From Candidatus Angelobacter sp. Gp1-AA117 (lineage in GTDB: Bacteria; Acidobacteriota; Terriglobia; Terriglobales; Acidobacteriaceae), in contig QHVI01000016.1 in the NCBI GenBank assembly GCA_003223515.1, positions 1-64,000 on the forward strand: a stretch of DNA of 64,000 nt. Direction: 5' to 3'. This document shows, piece after piece, positions 42,975 through 50,262 of this stretch. Position 1 is the stretch's first letter. Each line of letters opens with the position of its first letter. Under the pieces are notes generated by a model, which was given only the letters and a program-made list of their open reading frames with translations, ran no database searches and was not told the DNA's origin. The position numbers and the translations under genes were made by a program.

Positions 42975-43230
42975 ACTTTGCCAGGCGGGCGCTCAGGCGT
43001 GACTTATACCGCGAGCCGGTATTCTTGTGGATGATGCCCTTCTTTACGGCCCTATCAATCATGGAGACCGTCTCTCCAAAGGCAGAGTTGGCCTGTTCCT
43101 TGTTGCCGGACTGCAGGGAGGTGCGGAACTTCCGCAGAGCGGTACGGAACTGGGATTTATTGGCGCGATTCTGCGCAGTACGCTTTTCTGTCTGACGGGC
43201 GCGCTTCAGCGCCGAAAAATGATTTGCCAT
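42973..43230 (-). CDS. rpsT: 30S ribosomal protein S20
   Basis: 85 residues, MANHFSALKRARQTEKRTAQNRANKSQFRT then TVSMIDRAVKKGIIHKNTGSRYKSRLSARLAK: a classic S20 three-helix protein binding 16S rRNA. SD AAAGAGG lies upstream on the minus strand. Monocistronic, with its own promoter. Confidence 0.97.
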   Translation of the reverse strand: MANHFSALKRARQTEKRTAQNRANKSQFRTALRKFRTSLQSGNKEQANSAFGETVSMIDRAVKKGIIHKNTGSRYKSRLSARLAK

Positions 43231-43656
43231 GTTGCTGCTTGTTTCCTCTTTGGAGTGATTTCGGGGGATTAGCCGAAGGTCTTATTTTACTGTGATTTAG
43301 CCGCTTTGGTCAACGGGCAGACGGGCATTTGCGAAGCAATGAATCCGGCCTGTTTCAGGGAAAAATGCCTTAACCCAGACTCCAGCCAGCTCCGCTTATG
43401 GCAATTATCCGAGGTGGAATTTATCCGCAGCTTTGCCTTTAACGGGGGCATCTAACGAATGAGCGGAGGCTCAACGCAAGACTTTGTTGACTTCAAAACC
43501 CAGGGCGGGTACTCTCTCCAATAATGGCACTGCTTCCACGTGCTGGTGGGCGAGCAACACCGCTTCTAAATTTCCAAACAACTTTTTTGCGTTTTATGCG
43601 CGGCCTGTTTTATGCGGGCGTGCGCCTGCGGCCATAGGAGGAAACCGCAACACTGA
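43231..43656. other. rpsT-phoH divergent spacer
   Basis: 426 bases. It holds the rpsT promoter (43284-43313) and the phoH SD (TAGGAGG at about 43636-43642). I see no gene, no repeat-family member and no clear riboswitch in the rest. Confidence 0.45.
43284..43313 (-). promoter_or_regulatory. Sigma-70 promoter of rpsT
   Basis: Minus strand TTGACC (43308-43313), 18-base spacer, TAAAAT (43284-43289), about 55 bases before the rpsT start. Confidence 0.6.
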
Positions 43657-44679
43657 ATGAAGAAAAGTATTGAACTTGTCCCGAACATCGAGAAACTATT
43701 CGGCACTCGCGATGAAAATCTCCACATTATGGAGGTGGGGCTGAATGTAAATGTCGATTTGAGGTCTGACGGCGTTCATATTGAAGGCGCCCCCCGTGAC
43801 GTGTCTCGCGCGGAGCAGATTTTCACCGACTTCGATCACCTGAACCGCACCGGCCATGAATTCAAGAATGGCGACCTGCGGGACATGCTGAAAGTGGTCG
43901 TGTCTGAGGAGAATGCCTCCACGACGTTGCGCGGGCTGGCCGAGGCCGGCAAGCAGCGGTCATTCGGCAAGCGCCAGGTGCAGCCCAAGAGCATCAACCA
44001 GCGGCGCTATCTGGATGCCATTGAGAAGAATGACATGATATTCGGCATCGGCCCTGCCGGTACCGGCAAGACATATCTTGCCGTGGCCATGGCAGTGTCT
44101 GCACTGAACAACAAGAAGGTGAACCGCATTATTCTCGCGCGTCCGGCAGTGGAAGCCGGTGAGCGGCTGGGATTCCTGCCCGGCACTCTTCAGGAGAAAG
44201 TGGATCCGTATCTCCGGCCGCTGTATGACGCTCTGTACGACCTGATGGATCAGGAGCGCGTAGACCGGTGCCTGGAGAAGAACGTGATCGAGATTGCTCC
44301 CATCGCCTTCATGCGTGGCCGCACTTTAAATGATTCGTTTATCATTCTCGACGAGGCGCAGAACACCACATCTGAGCAGATGAAGATGTTCGTGACCCGC
44401 ATGGGCTTCAACTCCAAGGCTGTGATCACCGGCGATATCACGCAGATCGACCTGCCCAACGCCCGCAAGAGCGGCCTGCTGGAAGCTATAGATGTACTGA
44501 AGAACGTGGACGGCATCTCCTTCAACTTTTTTGGCGAGGAAGACGTGGTGCGGCACCACCTGGTGCAGCGGATTGTGCGCGCGTATGATGATCGCGCCAA
44601 GAGCCAGCAGATGTCGCTGGAACTGCCCAAAGAGGCGCAGGTGCAGCAGCAGGAATCGCAGGAACCGCTGCAACAGTAA
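43657..44679 (+). CDS. PhoH-like ATPase (YbeZ)
   Basis: 340 residues. An N-terminal KH-like region (1-100) is followed by the PhoH ATPase: [22 protein letters not shown] (Walker A), [59 protein letters not shown] (Walker B and sensor). The C-terminal 20 residues are a Gln/Glu-rich tail. YbeZ works with YbeY in rRNA maturation and quality control; ybeY is the next gene. Confidence 0.94.
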   Translation: MKKSIELVPNIEKLFGTRDENLHIMEVGLNVNVDLRSDGVHIEGAPRDVSRAEQIFTDFDHLNRTGHEFKNGDLRDMLKVVVSEENASTTLRGLAEAGKQRSFGKRQVQPKSINQRRYLDAIEKNDMIFGIGPAGTGKTYLAVAMAVSALNNKKVNRIILARPAVEAGERLGFLPGTLQEKVDPYLRPLYDALYDLMDQERVDRCLEKNVIEIAPIAFMRGRTLNDSFIILDEAQNTTSEQMKMFVTRMGFNSKAVITGDITQIDLPNARKSGLLEAIDVLKNVDGISFNFFGEEDVVRHHLVQRIVRAYDDRAKSQQMSLELPKEAQVQQQESQEPLQQ

Positions 44680-44700
44680 GAATTTAGTAGAATCTTCGAG

Positions 44701-44729
44701 GGAGGGCCGCAACGCCCTCCCATTTGTTT
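44701..44729 (+). terminator. Intrinsic terminator-like hairpin after phoH
   Basis: GGAGGGC-CGCAAC-GCCCTCC followed by CATTTGTTT, 21 bases after the phoH stop and before ybeY. It could attenuate the downstream genes. Confidence 0.6.
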
Positions 44730-44749
44730 ACGGACTATACCGACTGTAC

Positions 44750-45190
44750 GTGATCATTCTGGAAGCATCTCTCGACGATGTGGACGAAGCGGATCTCACC
44801 CGCTTCACCCGCCGGGCACGAAAACTGGCCGGAGTGTCCGGTGAAGTTGCCGTCCTGATTACCGGCAACCGCCAAATTCGGCAGTTGAACCGCCGTTTTC
44901 GCAAAAAAGACAAGCCTACTGACGTGCTCTCCTTCCCGCGTGAGGATGGTGGAGATATAGCCATCTCTGCTCAGATTGCCACCGAAAACGCCAGGCGTTA
45001 TGGCCATGCACCGGCAGACGAGTTCAAGGTGTTGATCCTGCACGGCATGCTGCATCTAGCCGGATACGATCATGAAACCGACCATGGCGCGATGGCGGCG
45101 CAGGAAAGAGGATTGCGAAAAAAACTGAAGCTGCCGGATTCGCTCATCCAGCGCACGCAGGTCGCCGCTTCCCGCAGGAGACCACGATGA
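44750..45190 (+). CDS. ybeY: Endoribonuclease YbeY
   Basis: 146 residues from GTG 44750. The frame is open further upstream, but that part overlaps phoH and the hairpin. UPF0054 core with FRKKDKPTDVLSFPRED and the zinc signature HGMLHLAGYDHETD (H-x3-H-x5-H). It cleaves and matures the 16S rRNA 3' end and acts in late 70S quality control. It overlaps the next gene by 4 bases. Confidence 0.93.
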   Translation: MIILEASLDDVDEADLTRFTRRARKLAGVSGEVAVLITGNRQIRQLNRRFRKKDKPTDVLSFPREDGGDIAISAQIATENARRYGHAPADEFKVLILHGMLHLAGYDHETDHGAMAAQERGLRKKLKLPDSLIQRTQVAASRRRPR

Positions 45191-46461
45191 CCTGGCTGAT
45201 CTACGCGGGAATCGCGGTATTATGCGCTTTGCTGGCGTTTGTTTCCTATGTGGAGAGGCTTTACACCGAAAGCGGTAAATTTCTCTCGCGTGAATTCCAG
45301 GAAAACATTGAAGCTTTTGAAAACCTGGTGGAGCCTCGCCTGAGCGCCGCCAGCAAACGAGCCATGCTGGCCACGATGGTGCTGGTGCAGTTGGCGACCG
45401 CGGCCATTGCCATGCTGCTTGCCTTTCTGCTTTTTTCCAGGGGCACATGGCTGTGGCTGGAAGTAGTGCAGGCCATCGTCGGCATCATTGTCATTATCAT
45501 TGTCTTCAATCGCCTGCTGCCTTACATGATGTTCACACGTACGCGCGGTGAATGGCTGGTCAGATTCATTCCTGTGCTGAAGATGCTCATCTACCTGATG
45601 CTGCCGGTCACGCTCATCTTAGGGTTCAGCTTGTCCGTGGCAGCACTGGCCGAGCCGCACGAACCGGAAGAACCCGAGCATCCGTCAGAAGCCGTAGACG
45701 CTTTGATCGAAGCCGGACAGGAAGAGGGCATCCTGGAAGAGAGTGACCGCGAGTTGATTCAATCGGTGGTCGAATTCGGCGACAAAACCGTGCGCGAGGT
45801 GATGACAGCGCGTCCCGATGTCTTTGCCATGCCCGCTGATACCACTATCGAAGAATTTACTATGATGCTGCGCGAAAGGCCGCATTCGCGGGTGCCGGTC
45901 TATGTGGCCACTATCGATCAGATACAGGGGATGGTGCTCGCTCAGGATGTGATTCAAATTCCCGATGAAGAAGCCAAGGTTACCATGGTGCGCAAGCTGA
46001 TGCGCCCGGTGATTTTCGTGCCGGAGACGAAGAAAACTGCTGAGTTGCTGCGCGAGATGCAGCGCGGGAACATTCATTTGGCTATCGTGATTGATGAATA
46101 CGGTTCAGTGGCCGGCATCGTTACTCTCGAAGACCTGCTGGAGGAAATTGTCGGCGAAATACGCGACGAGCATGAACAGGGCGGCGATGTTGTGCCTGAA
46201 GGTGACAGCGCATATGTCATGCGGGGCAACGTGGATGTCGACCGCCTTCAAGACCTGTTCGACCTGCGCCTTGAACCCAAGGACGCCACCACCGTTGGAG
46301 GGCTCGTAAGCGAGATGATGGGAAGAATTCCACGCCCCGGCGAAACTATTGAAGAGGATGGCCTGCGGTTTGAAATTCTTGAATCGACCGACAGGAAGAT
46401 TGACAAAATCAGGGTCAGCCGTTCGCATCCCCGGCCACCCGCGAAAGAGATGCTGGCATAA
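45187..46461 (+). CDS. CNNM/CorC-family transporter-associated protein (DUF21 + CBS pair + CorC/HlyC)
   Basis: 424 residues. DUF21-like membrane domain with 3-4 helices (MTWLIYAGIAVLCALLAFVSYV, MLATMVLVQLATAAIAMLLAFLLF, LEVVQAIVGIIVIIIVF, VLKMLIYLMLPVTLILGFSLSVAAL). A CBS pair follows (TVREVMTARPDVFAMPADTT; VRKLMRPVIFVPETKKTAELLREMQRGNIHLAIVIDEYGSVAGIVTLEDLLEEIVGEI), then the CorC_HlyC domain. Such proteins affect Mg2+/Co2+ homeostasis. The position between ybeY and era is widely conserved. Confidence 0.92.
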   Translation: MTWLIYAGIAVLCALLAFVSYVERLYTESGKFLSREFQENIEAFENLVEPRLSAASKRAMLATMVLVQLATAAIAMLLAFLLFSRGTWLWLEVVQAIVGIIVIIIVFNRLLPYMMFTRTRGEWLVRFIPVLKMLIYLMLPVTLILGFSLSVAALAEPHEPEEPEHPSEAVDALIEAGQEEGILEESDRELIQSVVEFGDKTVREVMTARPDVFAMPADTTIEEFTMMLRERPHSRVPVYVATIDQIQGMVLAQDVIQIPDEEAKVTMVRKLMRPVIFVPETKKTAELLREMQRGNIHLAIVIDEYGSVAGIVTLEDLLEEIVGEIRDEHEQGGDVVPEGDSAYVMRGNVDVDRLQDLFDLRLEPKDATTVGGLVSEMMGRIPRPGETIEEDGLRFEILESTDRKIDKIRVSRSHPRPPAKEMLA

Positions 46462-47412
46462 ATGGCGTTCCGCTCCGGTTTTGTCTCCATTATTGGCCGC
46501 CCAAACGCAGGCAAGAGCACCCTTCTCAATGCGCTGGTAGGCGAAAAAATCGCCATAGTCACGGAGAAGCCTCAGACCACGCGCACGCGTATCCAGGGCA
46601 TGGTGAATGTAAAAGCGCAGAAAGGCCGGCCTGCCGGGCAGATCGTCTTTATCGATACTCCCGGCGTCCATAGGCCTGACAGCCGCCTGAACCGCAAGAT
46701 GATGCGCGAGATTTACGATGCGCTCGACAGTCGCGACCTGATCCTGCTGATTGTGGATGCGGCCGAGAAGTTCGGCCCCGGGGACGAGCATGTACTGGAA
46801 CTGGTGAAGAAAACCGGAGGCCCGGTCTTTCTGCTGCTCAACAAAGTGGACAAGCTGCAGAAGGAAAAACTGCTCCCGCTTATTGATCGCTACAGCAGAC
46901 TCCATGACTTTCAGGAAATCATTCCTATCTCAGCGGTCAAGGAGCAGGGCCTGGATATCCTGCTCGACAAGATCATCCGTGCTCTGCCCGATGGACCGCG
47001 CTACTTCCCTGAAGATCAGCTTACCGATCAACCGGAGCGCTTTCTCGCTTCCGAGATCATTCGCGAGAAAGTGTTGCTCAAGACCGGCAAGGAAGTCCCT
47101 TATGCTATAGCCGTGATCGTCGAACGTTACGAAGAACTGGAAAAGCTCATCCGCATTGCCGCTGCCATCTTTTGTGAACGCGAAGGCCAGAAGGGAATTC
47201 TCATCGGAAAGAAGGGCGAGCGGCTGAAAGAGATTGGTACCGCTGCGCGCCAGGAACTGGAGCGCCTGCTGGGCAAAAAGGTTTACCTGGAATTATTTGT
47301 GAAAGTAAAGCCCGGCTGGCGTCAGTCCGCCTCGTTCGTTGAGGATCTGGACTGGCGGAAGCAGTTGGAGCACTTGCAGACTCCAAACCTCAACACCGAG
47401 GAAAGCGATTAA
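46462..47412 (+). CDS. era: GTPase Era
   Basis: 316 residues. G1 GRPNAGKSTLLNALVG, G2 region PQTTRTRIQG, G3 DTPGVHRP, G4 NKVDKL, and a C-terminal KH domain with the RNA-binding GKKGERLKEIGTAARQELERLLGKKVYLELFVKVKPGW. Era binds the 3' end of 16S rRNA in 30S assembly. Starts one base after the preceding stop. Confidence 0.96.
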   Translation: MAFRSGFVSIIGRPNAGKSTLLNALVGEKIAIVTEKPQTTRTRIQGMVNVKAQKGRPAGQIVFIDTPGVHRPDSRLNRKMMREIYDALDSRDLILLIVDAAEKFGPGDEHVLELVKKTGGPVFLLLNKVDKLQKEKLLPLIDRYSRLHDFQEIIPISAVKEQGLDILLDKIIRALPDGPRYFPEDQLTDQPERFLASEIIREKVLLKTGKEVPYAIAVIVERYEELEKLIRIAAAIFCEREGQKGILIGKKGERLKEIGTAARQELERLLGKKVYLELFVKVKPGWRQSASFVEDLDWRKQLEHLQTPNLNTEESD

Positions 47413-47726
47413 AGTACAGCCCACCCGCGGCCTGATGCAATGCTGATTTACTGATAACGCAAATTTTTATTCGATCCTCTGCGATACTGTTGCGGTGACA
47501 TGAAGCTGTTTGAGTCACGAAAATCGATCTTCGTTAATCAGTGTCATCAGCGGTAAGGTCCTGGTTTTTCCTTCAAATTCCTCTGCGCCCTCTGCGTCCT
47601 CTGCTGTTAAAAGGTGTTTGGTTGTGGCTCCGCTACGCTGTGTCCTTTGTTCCTTACTCTTTCACCGCAATTCCCAGCGTCTTCATCTTCCTGTAGAGAT
47701 GAATGTGCTTCCAAGCCAAGACACTG
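47413..47726. repeat. Spacer with intergenic repeats and a decayed ntrX 3' end
   Basis: TTAATCAGTGTCATCAGCGG (about 47534), the repeat family on the opposite strand (CTCTGCGCCCTCTGCGTCC...GTTGTGGCTCCGCTACGC, 47580-47640), then a pseudogene fragment at 47655-47721. No complete gene. Confidence 0.65.
47655..47721 (-). pseudogene. Remnant of the 3' end of an ntrX-type gene
   Basis: Read on the minus strand it ends HLYRKMKTLGIAVKE followed by a stop, identical in protein to the last 15 residues of the ntrX gene at 48910. The first 47 bases match that gene's end at 44 of 47 positions. Upstream of this the similarity decays through compensating small indels. It lies 1.26 kb from the intact copy, on the same strand, with the Mrr-like nuclease gene between. 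Confidence 0.75.
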
Positions 47727-48809
47727 TTATTTCGAGGTTAGTAATTGGTATGGTGTGATTGCTTGCTTGTGCAGAAATAGTTCATCGAACGCCTCAATTG
47801 ACTCTAAAATGATAGAGGCATCCTTCAAAAAAATTACTTCAGGTATACCTGATTCATACAACATCACGTTGTCAGTATCTTGGATAGAAAATATTCGACA
47901 TTCTAACGGGCGGATGTCTGAAAAAACTTCAAGTGGTACGATTTTGCACGTTAGGCCAAGCTGGCTCTGCTTAGCGCAATAGTAAACAAAAGACTGGAAG
48001 GCAGCAGGATTTACTTTTTCTAACTCAAAATCGAAGACATAGATTCTATGAAGCACCACATTTTTATGCAGCAACTCAAGATTCATATCTAAATACGGCC
48101 CTCCTTGTCCTGTAAACCAAAACAGAGGAATCTCGGTATCGAGAGACATAACCCTTAAGTAGCTGTGCGTTGACCGATAGAATAATCTTGCAATCCTATA
48201 CCATTCTGCTACCGAATTTATTTGGCTAATGCCTTCATCTTCAAGGAGGTCGGAAACATACAATTTTGATTCAGATCTTTGAATCCGATTCAAGATTCGA
48301 TCCATTTTGTGATCTTCGAATGGAATTTCAGTAGGGTGCGTAAGTGAGTTAAGTGGCTTAATCGGCGGGATGGGGGCCGTAGCGATCTCCCATGCTTCTG
48401 GATGTCTCGCCAATCGCGATATGCACCAAGAGCCCCCCAAAATCTCGTATTCCGCAGTGGATAACCCCAATGTTTTGGCAATCTCACCTATTGCCGCAGT
48501 TTGTGGAGCCGTAAGATTTGTCGAAAAGCAAAGTATGATCTTCTTCCACCCAACTTCTGTTCGGTGTATGCAGGCCGACCGCAATGATTTTTCAATATCT
48601 TTTTGAAGGATGTTTTTCCTGGGCAACTTGTAGTGCTTGCATTGGTAGGCGAAAACAGTTTTTCCTTCTCGGCGCAGAATATCGATACCCCAATCTGGTG
48701 GTCTAAAATGTTGAATCTGGGATCTCGGATGCTCGTGCCGCAACAGTATATACACCAAAAGCTCGAATGCCTCGGGAGATGGCAGGAAATGAGGGATATA
48801 AAAAGTCAT
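47727..48809 (-). CDS. Mrr-like PD-(D/E)xK nuclease fused to an unknown sensor-like domain
   Basis: 360 residues, visibly more A+T-rich than its neighbours. Residues 10-70 hold a restriction-endonuclease fold: PSPEAFELLVYILL, then DWGIDILRREGKTVFAYQCKHYK, giving the D...QxK catalytic set of Mrr-type enzymes. Residues 70-150 continue the fold (KKIILCFSTNLTAPQTAAIGEIA). The C-terminal 180 residues (AEWYRIARLFYRSTHSYLRVMSLD, LELLHKNVVLHRIYVFDFE, ILESIEAFDELFLHK) look like a phospholipase-D-like or ligand-sensing domain I cannot name. There is no methyltransferase or partner gene. It is probably a defence nuclease with built-in sensing (inference). Confidence 0.7.
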   Translation of the reverse strand: MTFYIPHFLPSPEAFELLVYILLRHEHPRSQIQHFRPPDWGIDILRREGKTVFAYQCKHYKLPRKNILQKDIEKSLRSACIHRTEVGWKKIILCFSTNLTAPQTAAIGEIAKTLGLSTAEYEILGGSWCISRLARHPEAWEIATAPIPPIKPLNSLTHPTEIPFEDHKMDRILNRIQRSESKLYVSDLLEDEGISQINSVAEWYRIARLFYRSTHSYLRVMSLDTEIPLFWFTGQGGPYLDMNLELLHKNVVLHRIYVFDFELEKVNPAAFQSFVYYCAKQSQLGLTCKIVPLEVFSDIRPLECRIFSIQDTDNVMLYESGIPEVIFLKDASIILESIEAFDELFLHKQAITPYQLLTSK

Positions 48810-48909
48810 GATAAATCTATTGAATGTCCGAGATAACTAGCAGGCACAGAAATGGGACCTGACTAGAATGCATTCCGTATAGAACTTTAAGAATCCAATA
48901 TAGTAATAA

Positions 48910-50262
48910 CTACTCTTTGACCGCAATCCCCAGCGTCTTCATCTTCCTGTATAGATGGCTGCGCTCCAGGCCGAGAACCTCGGCCGTGCGCGTGACATTG
49001 CCGTGGTTCTCATCCAGTTTCTTCAGGATGTAATCGCGCTCATAAGCGGCACGGGCCTGGTGCAGGCTGGAAAACCCTGCTGCATTGCGGCCTGCGCTTT
49101 CGCGGTGCACCAGCGGCGGCAGGTGCTTGCGCTCGATCTTGTGCACCGTCGGGTTCATGATCACCACGCGTTCCACCACGTTGCGCAGTTCACGCACGTT
49201 GCCCGGCCAGGAGTAGCGCATCAGGGTATCGATAGCATCGTCAGTGATTTCCTTGGGACGGCGGCTGTAAGCGGCAGAGAACTCTTTGAGAAAGTGCCGT
49301 GCCAGCATGGGAATGTCTTCTCGGCGTTCGCGCAGCGGCGGGACATAAAAAGGAATCACGTTCAGGCGGTAGAAAAGGTCTTCACGGAAATTGCCCCTGG
49401 AAATTTCTTCTTCCAAATCTTTATTAGTCGCGGCAATCACCCGCACGTCAACCTGAATGGCCTCGTCATCGCCTACGCGCGTGAACCGCTGCTCATCCAG
49501 CGCGTGCAAGACCTTGGACTGCGTCTTCAGGCTCATGTCGCCGACTTCATCCAGAAAAAGGGTACCAGCGTCTGCCTTTTGGAATTTTCCTTCTTTATCG
49601 CCTGCCGCGGCGGGCAGCGCTCCCTTGCGATGGCCGAATAGTTCGCTCTCAATCCAGTCTTCAGGAATGGCGGCGCAGTTGATCTCCACAAACAGGTTGT
49701 CTTTGCGCAGGCTGTGCGCGTGAATCGCCATGGCGACAAGCTCTTTCCCGGTGCCGGACTCGCCATAGATCAGCACCCGTCCATTGGTGGGCGCCATGAT
49801 GGAAATCTGCTGGCGCAGGGCCTTGATGGGAATGCTCTCGCCCACGATGACGCTTTTCGACTGAATCTGCTTCTTGAATTCCGCGTTTTCGCGGCGCAGA
49901 CGATGGGCTTCGAGCGCGTTCTTGATGAGAATGAGCGTCTTTTCCAGCGAGAGCGGTTTTTCCAGGAAATCAAACGCGCCCAGCTTGGTGGCGCGAACGG
50001 CAGTCTCAATGGTGCCGTGCCCGGAAATCATGATCACTTCCGGGCCATCTTCCATTTGCTTGATGCGCTCGAGGGTTTCCAGGCCATCCATGCCGGGAAG
50101 CCAGATATCGAGCAGGGCGATCTCGCAACTGCGTTTCTTCAGGACTTCGAGGCAGGCTTCGCCGCTTTCGGCCAGCAGCACCTTGTAGCCTTCATCTTCC
50201 AGGATTCCCCGAAGCGACTCTCGAATATCGCGCTCATCATCCACCACCAGGATGCTATGCAT
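48910..50262 (-). CDS. NtrX/NtrC-family response regulator with an altered GAFTGA loop
   Basis: 450 residues. Receiver (1-120: VVDDERD, phospho-Asp in LLDIWLP, Lys in EKPLS), AAA+ core with Walker A YGESGTGKE, Walker B LFLDEVGD, R-finger FREDLFYRLNVIPF, and C-terminal FIS-type helix-turn-helix (GNVTRTAEVLGLERSHLYRKMK). The sigma-54 contact loop, usually GAFTGA, reads KGALPAAAGD (codons on about 49600-49625). Contact with sigma-54 is therefore doubtful. It overlaps the upstream ntrY-like kinase gene by 8 bases; together they form an NtrY/NtrX-type two-component system. Confidence 0.9.
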   Translation of the reverse strand: MHSILVVDDERDIRESLRGILEDEGYKVLLAESGEACLEVLKKRSCEIALLDIWLPGMDGLETLERIKQMEDGPEVIMISGHGTIETAVRATKLGAFDFLEKPLSLEKTLILIKNALEAHRLRRENAEFKKQIQSKSVIVGESIPIKALRQQISIMAPTNGRVLIYGESGTGKELVAMAIHAHSLRKDNLFVEINCAAIPEDWIESELFGHRKGALPAAAGDKEGKFQKADAGTLFLDEVGDMSLKTQSKVLHALDEQRFTRVGDDEAIQVDVRVIAATNKDLEEEISRGNFREDLFYRLNVIPFYVPPLRERREDIPMLARHFLKEFSAAYSRRPKEITDDAIDTLMRYSWPGNVRELRNVVERVVIMNPTVHKIERKHLPPLVHRESAGRNAAGFSSLHQARAAYERDYILKKLDENHGNVTRTAEVLGLERSHLYRKMKTLGIAVKE

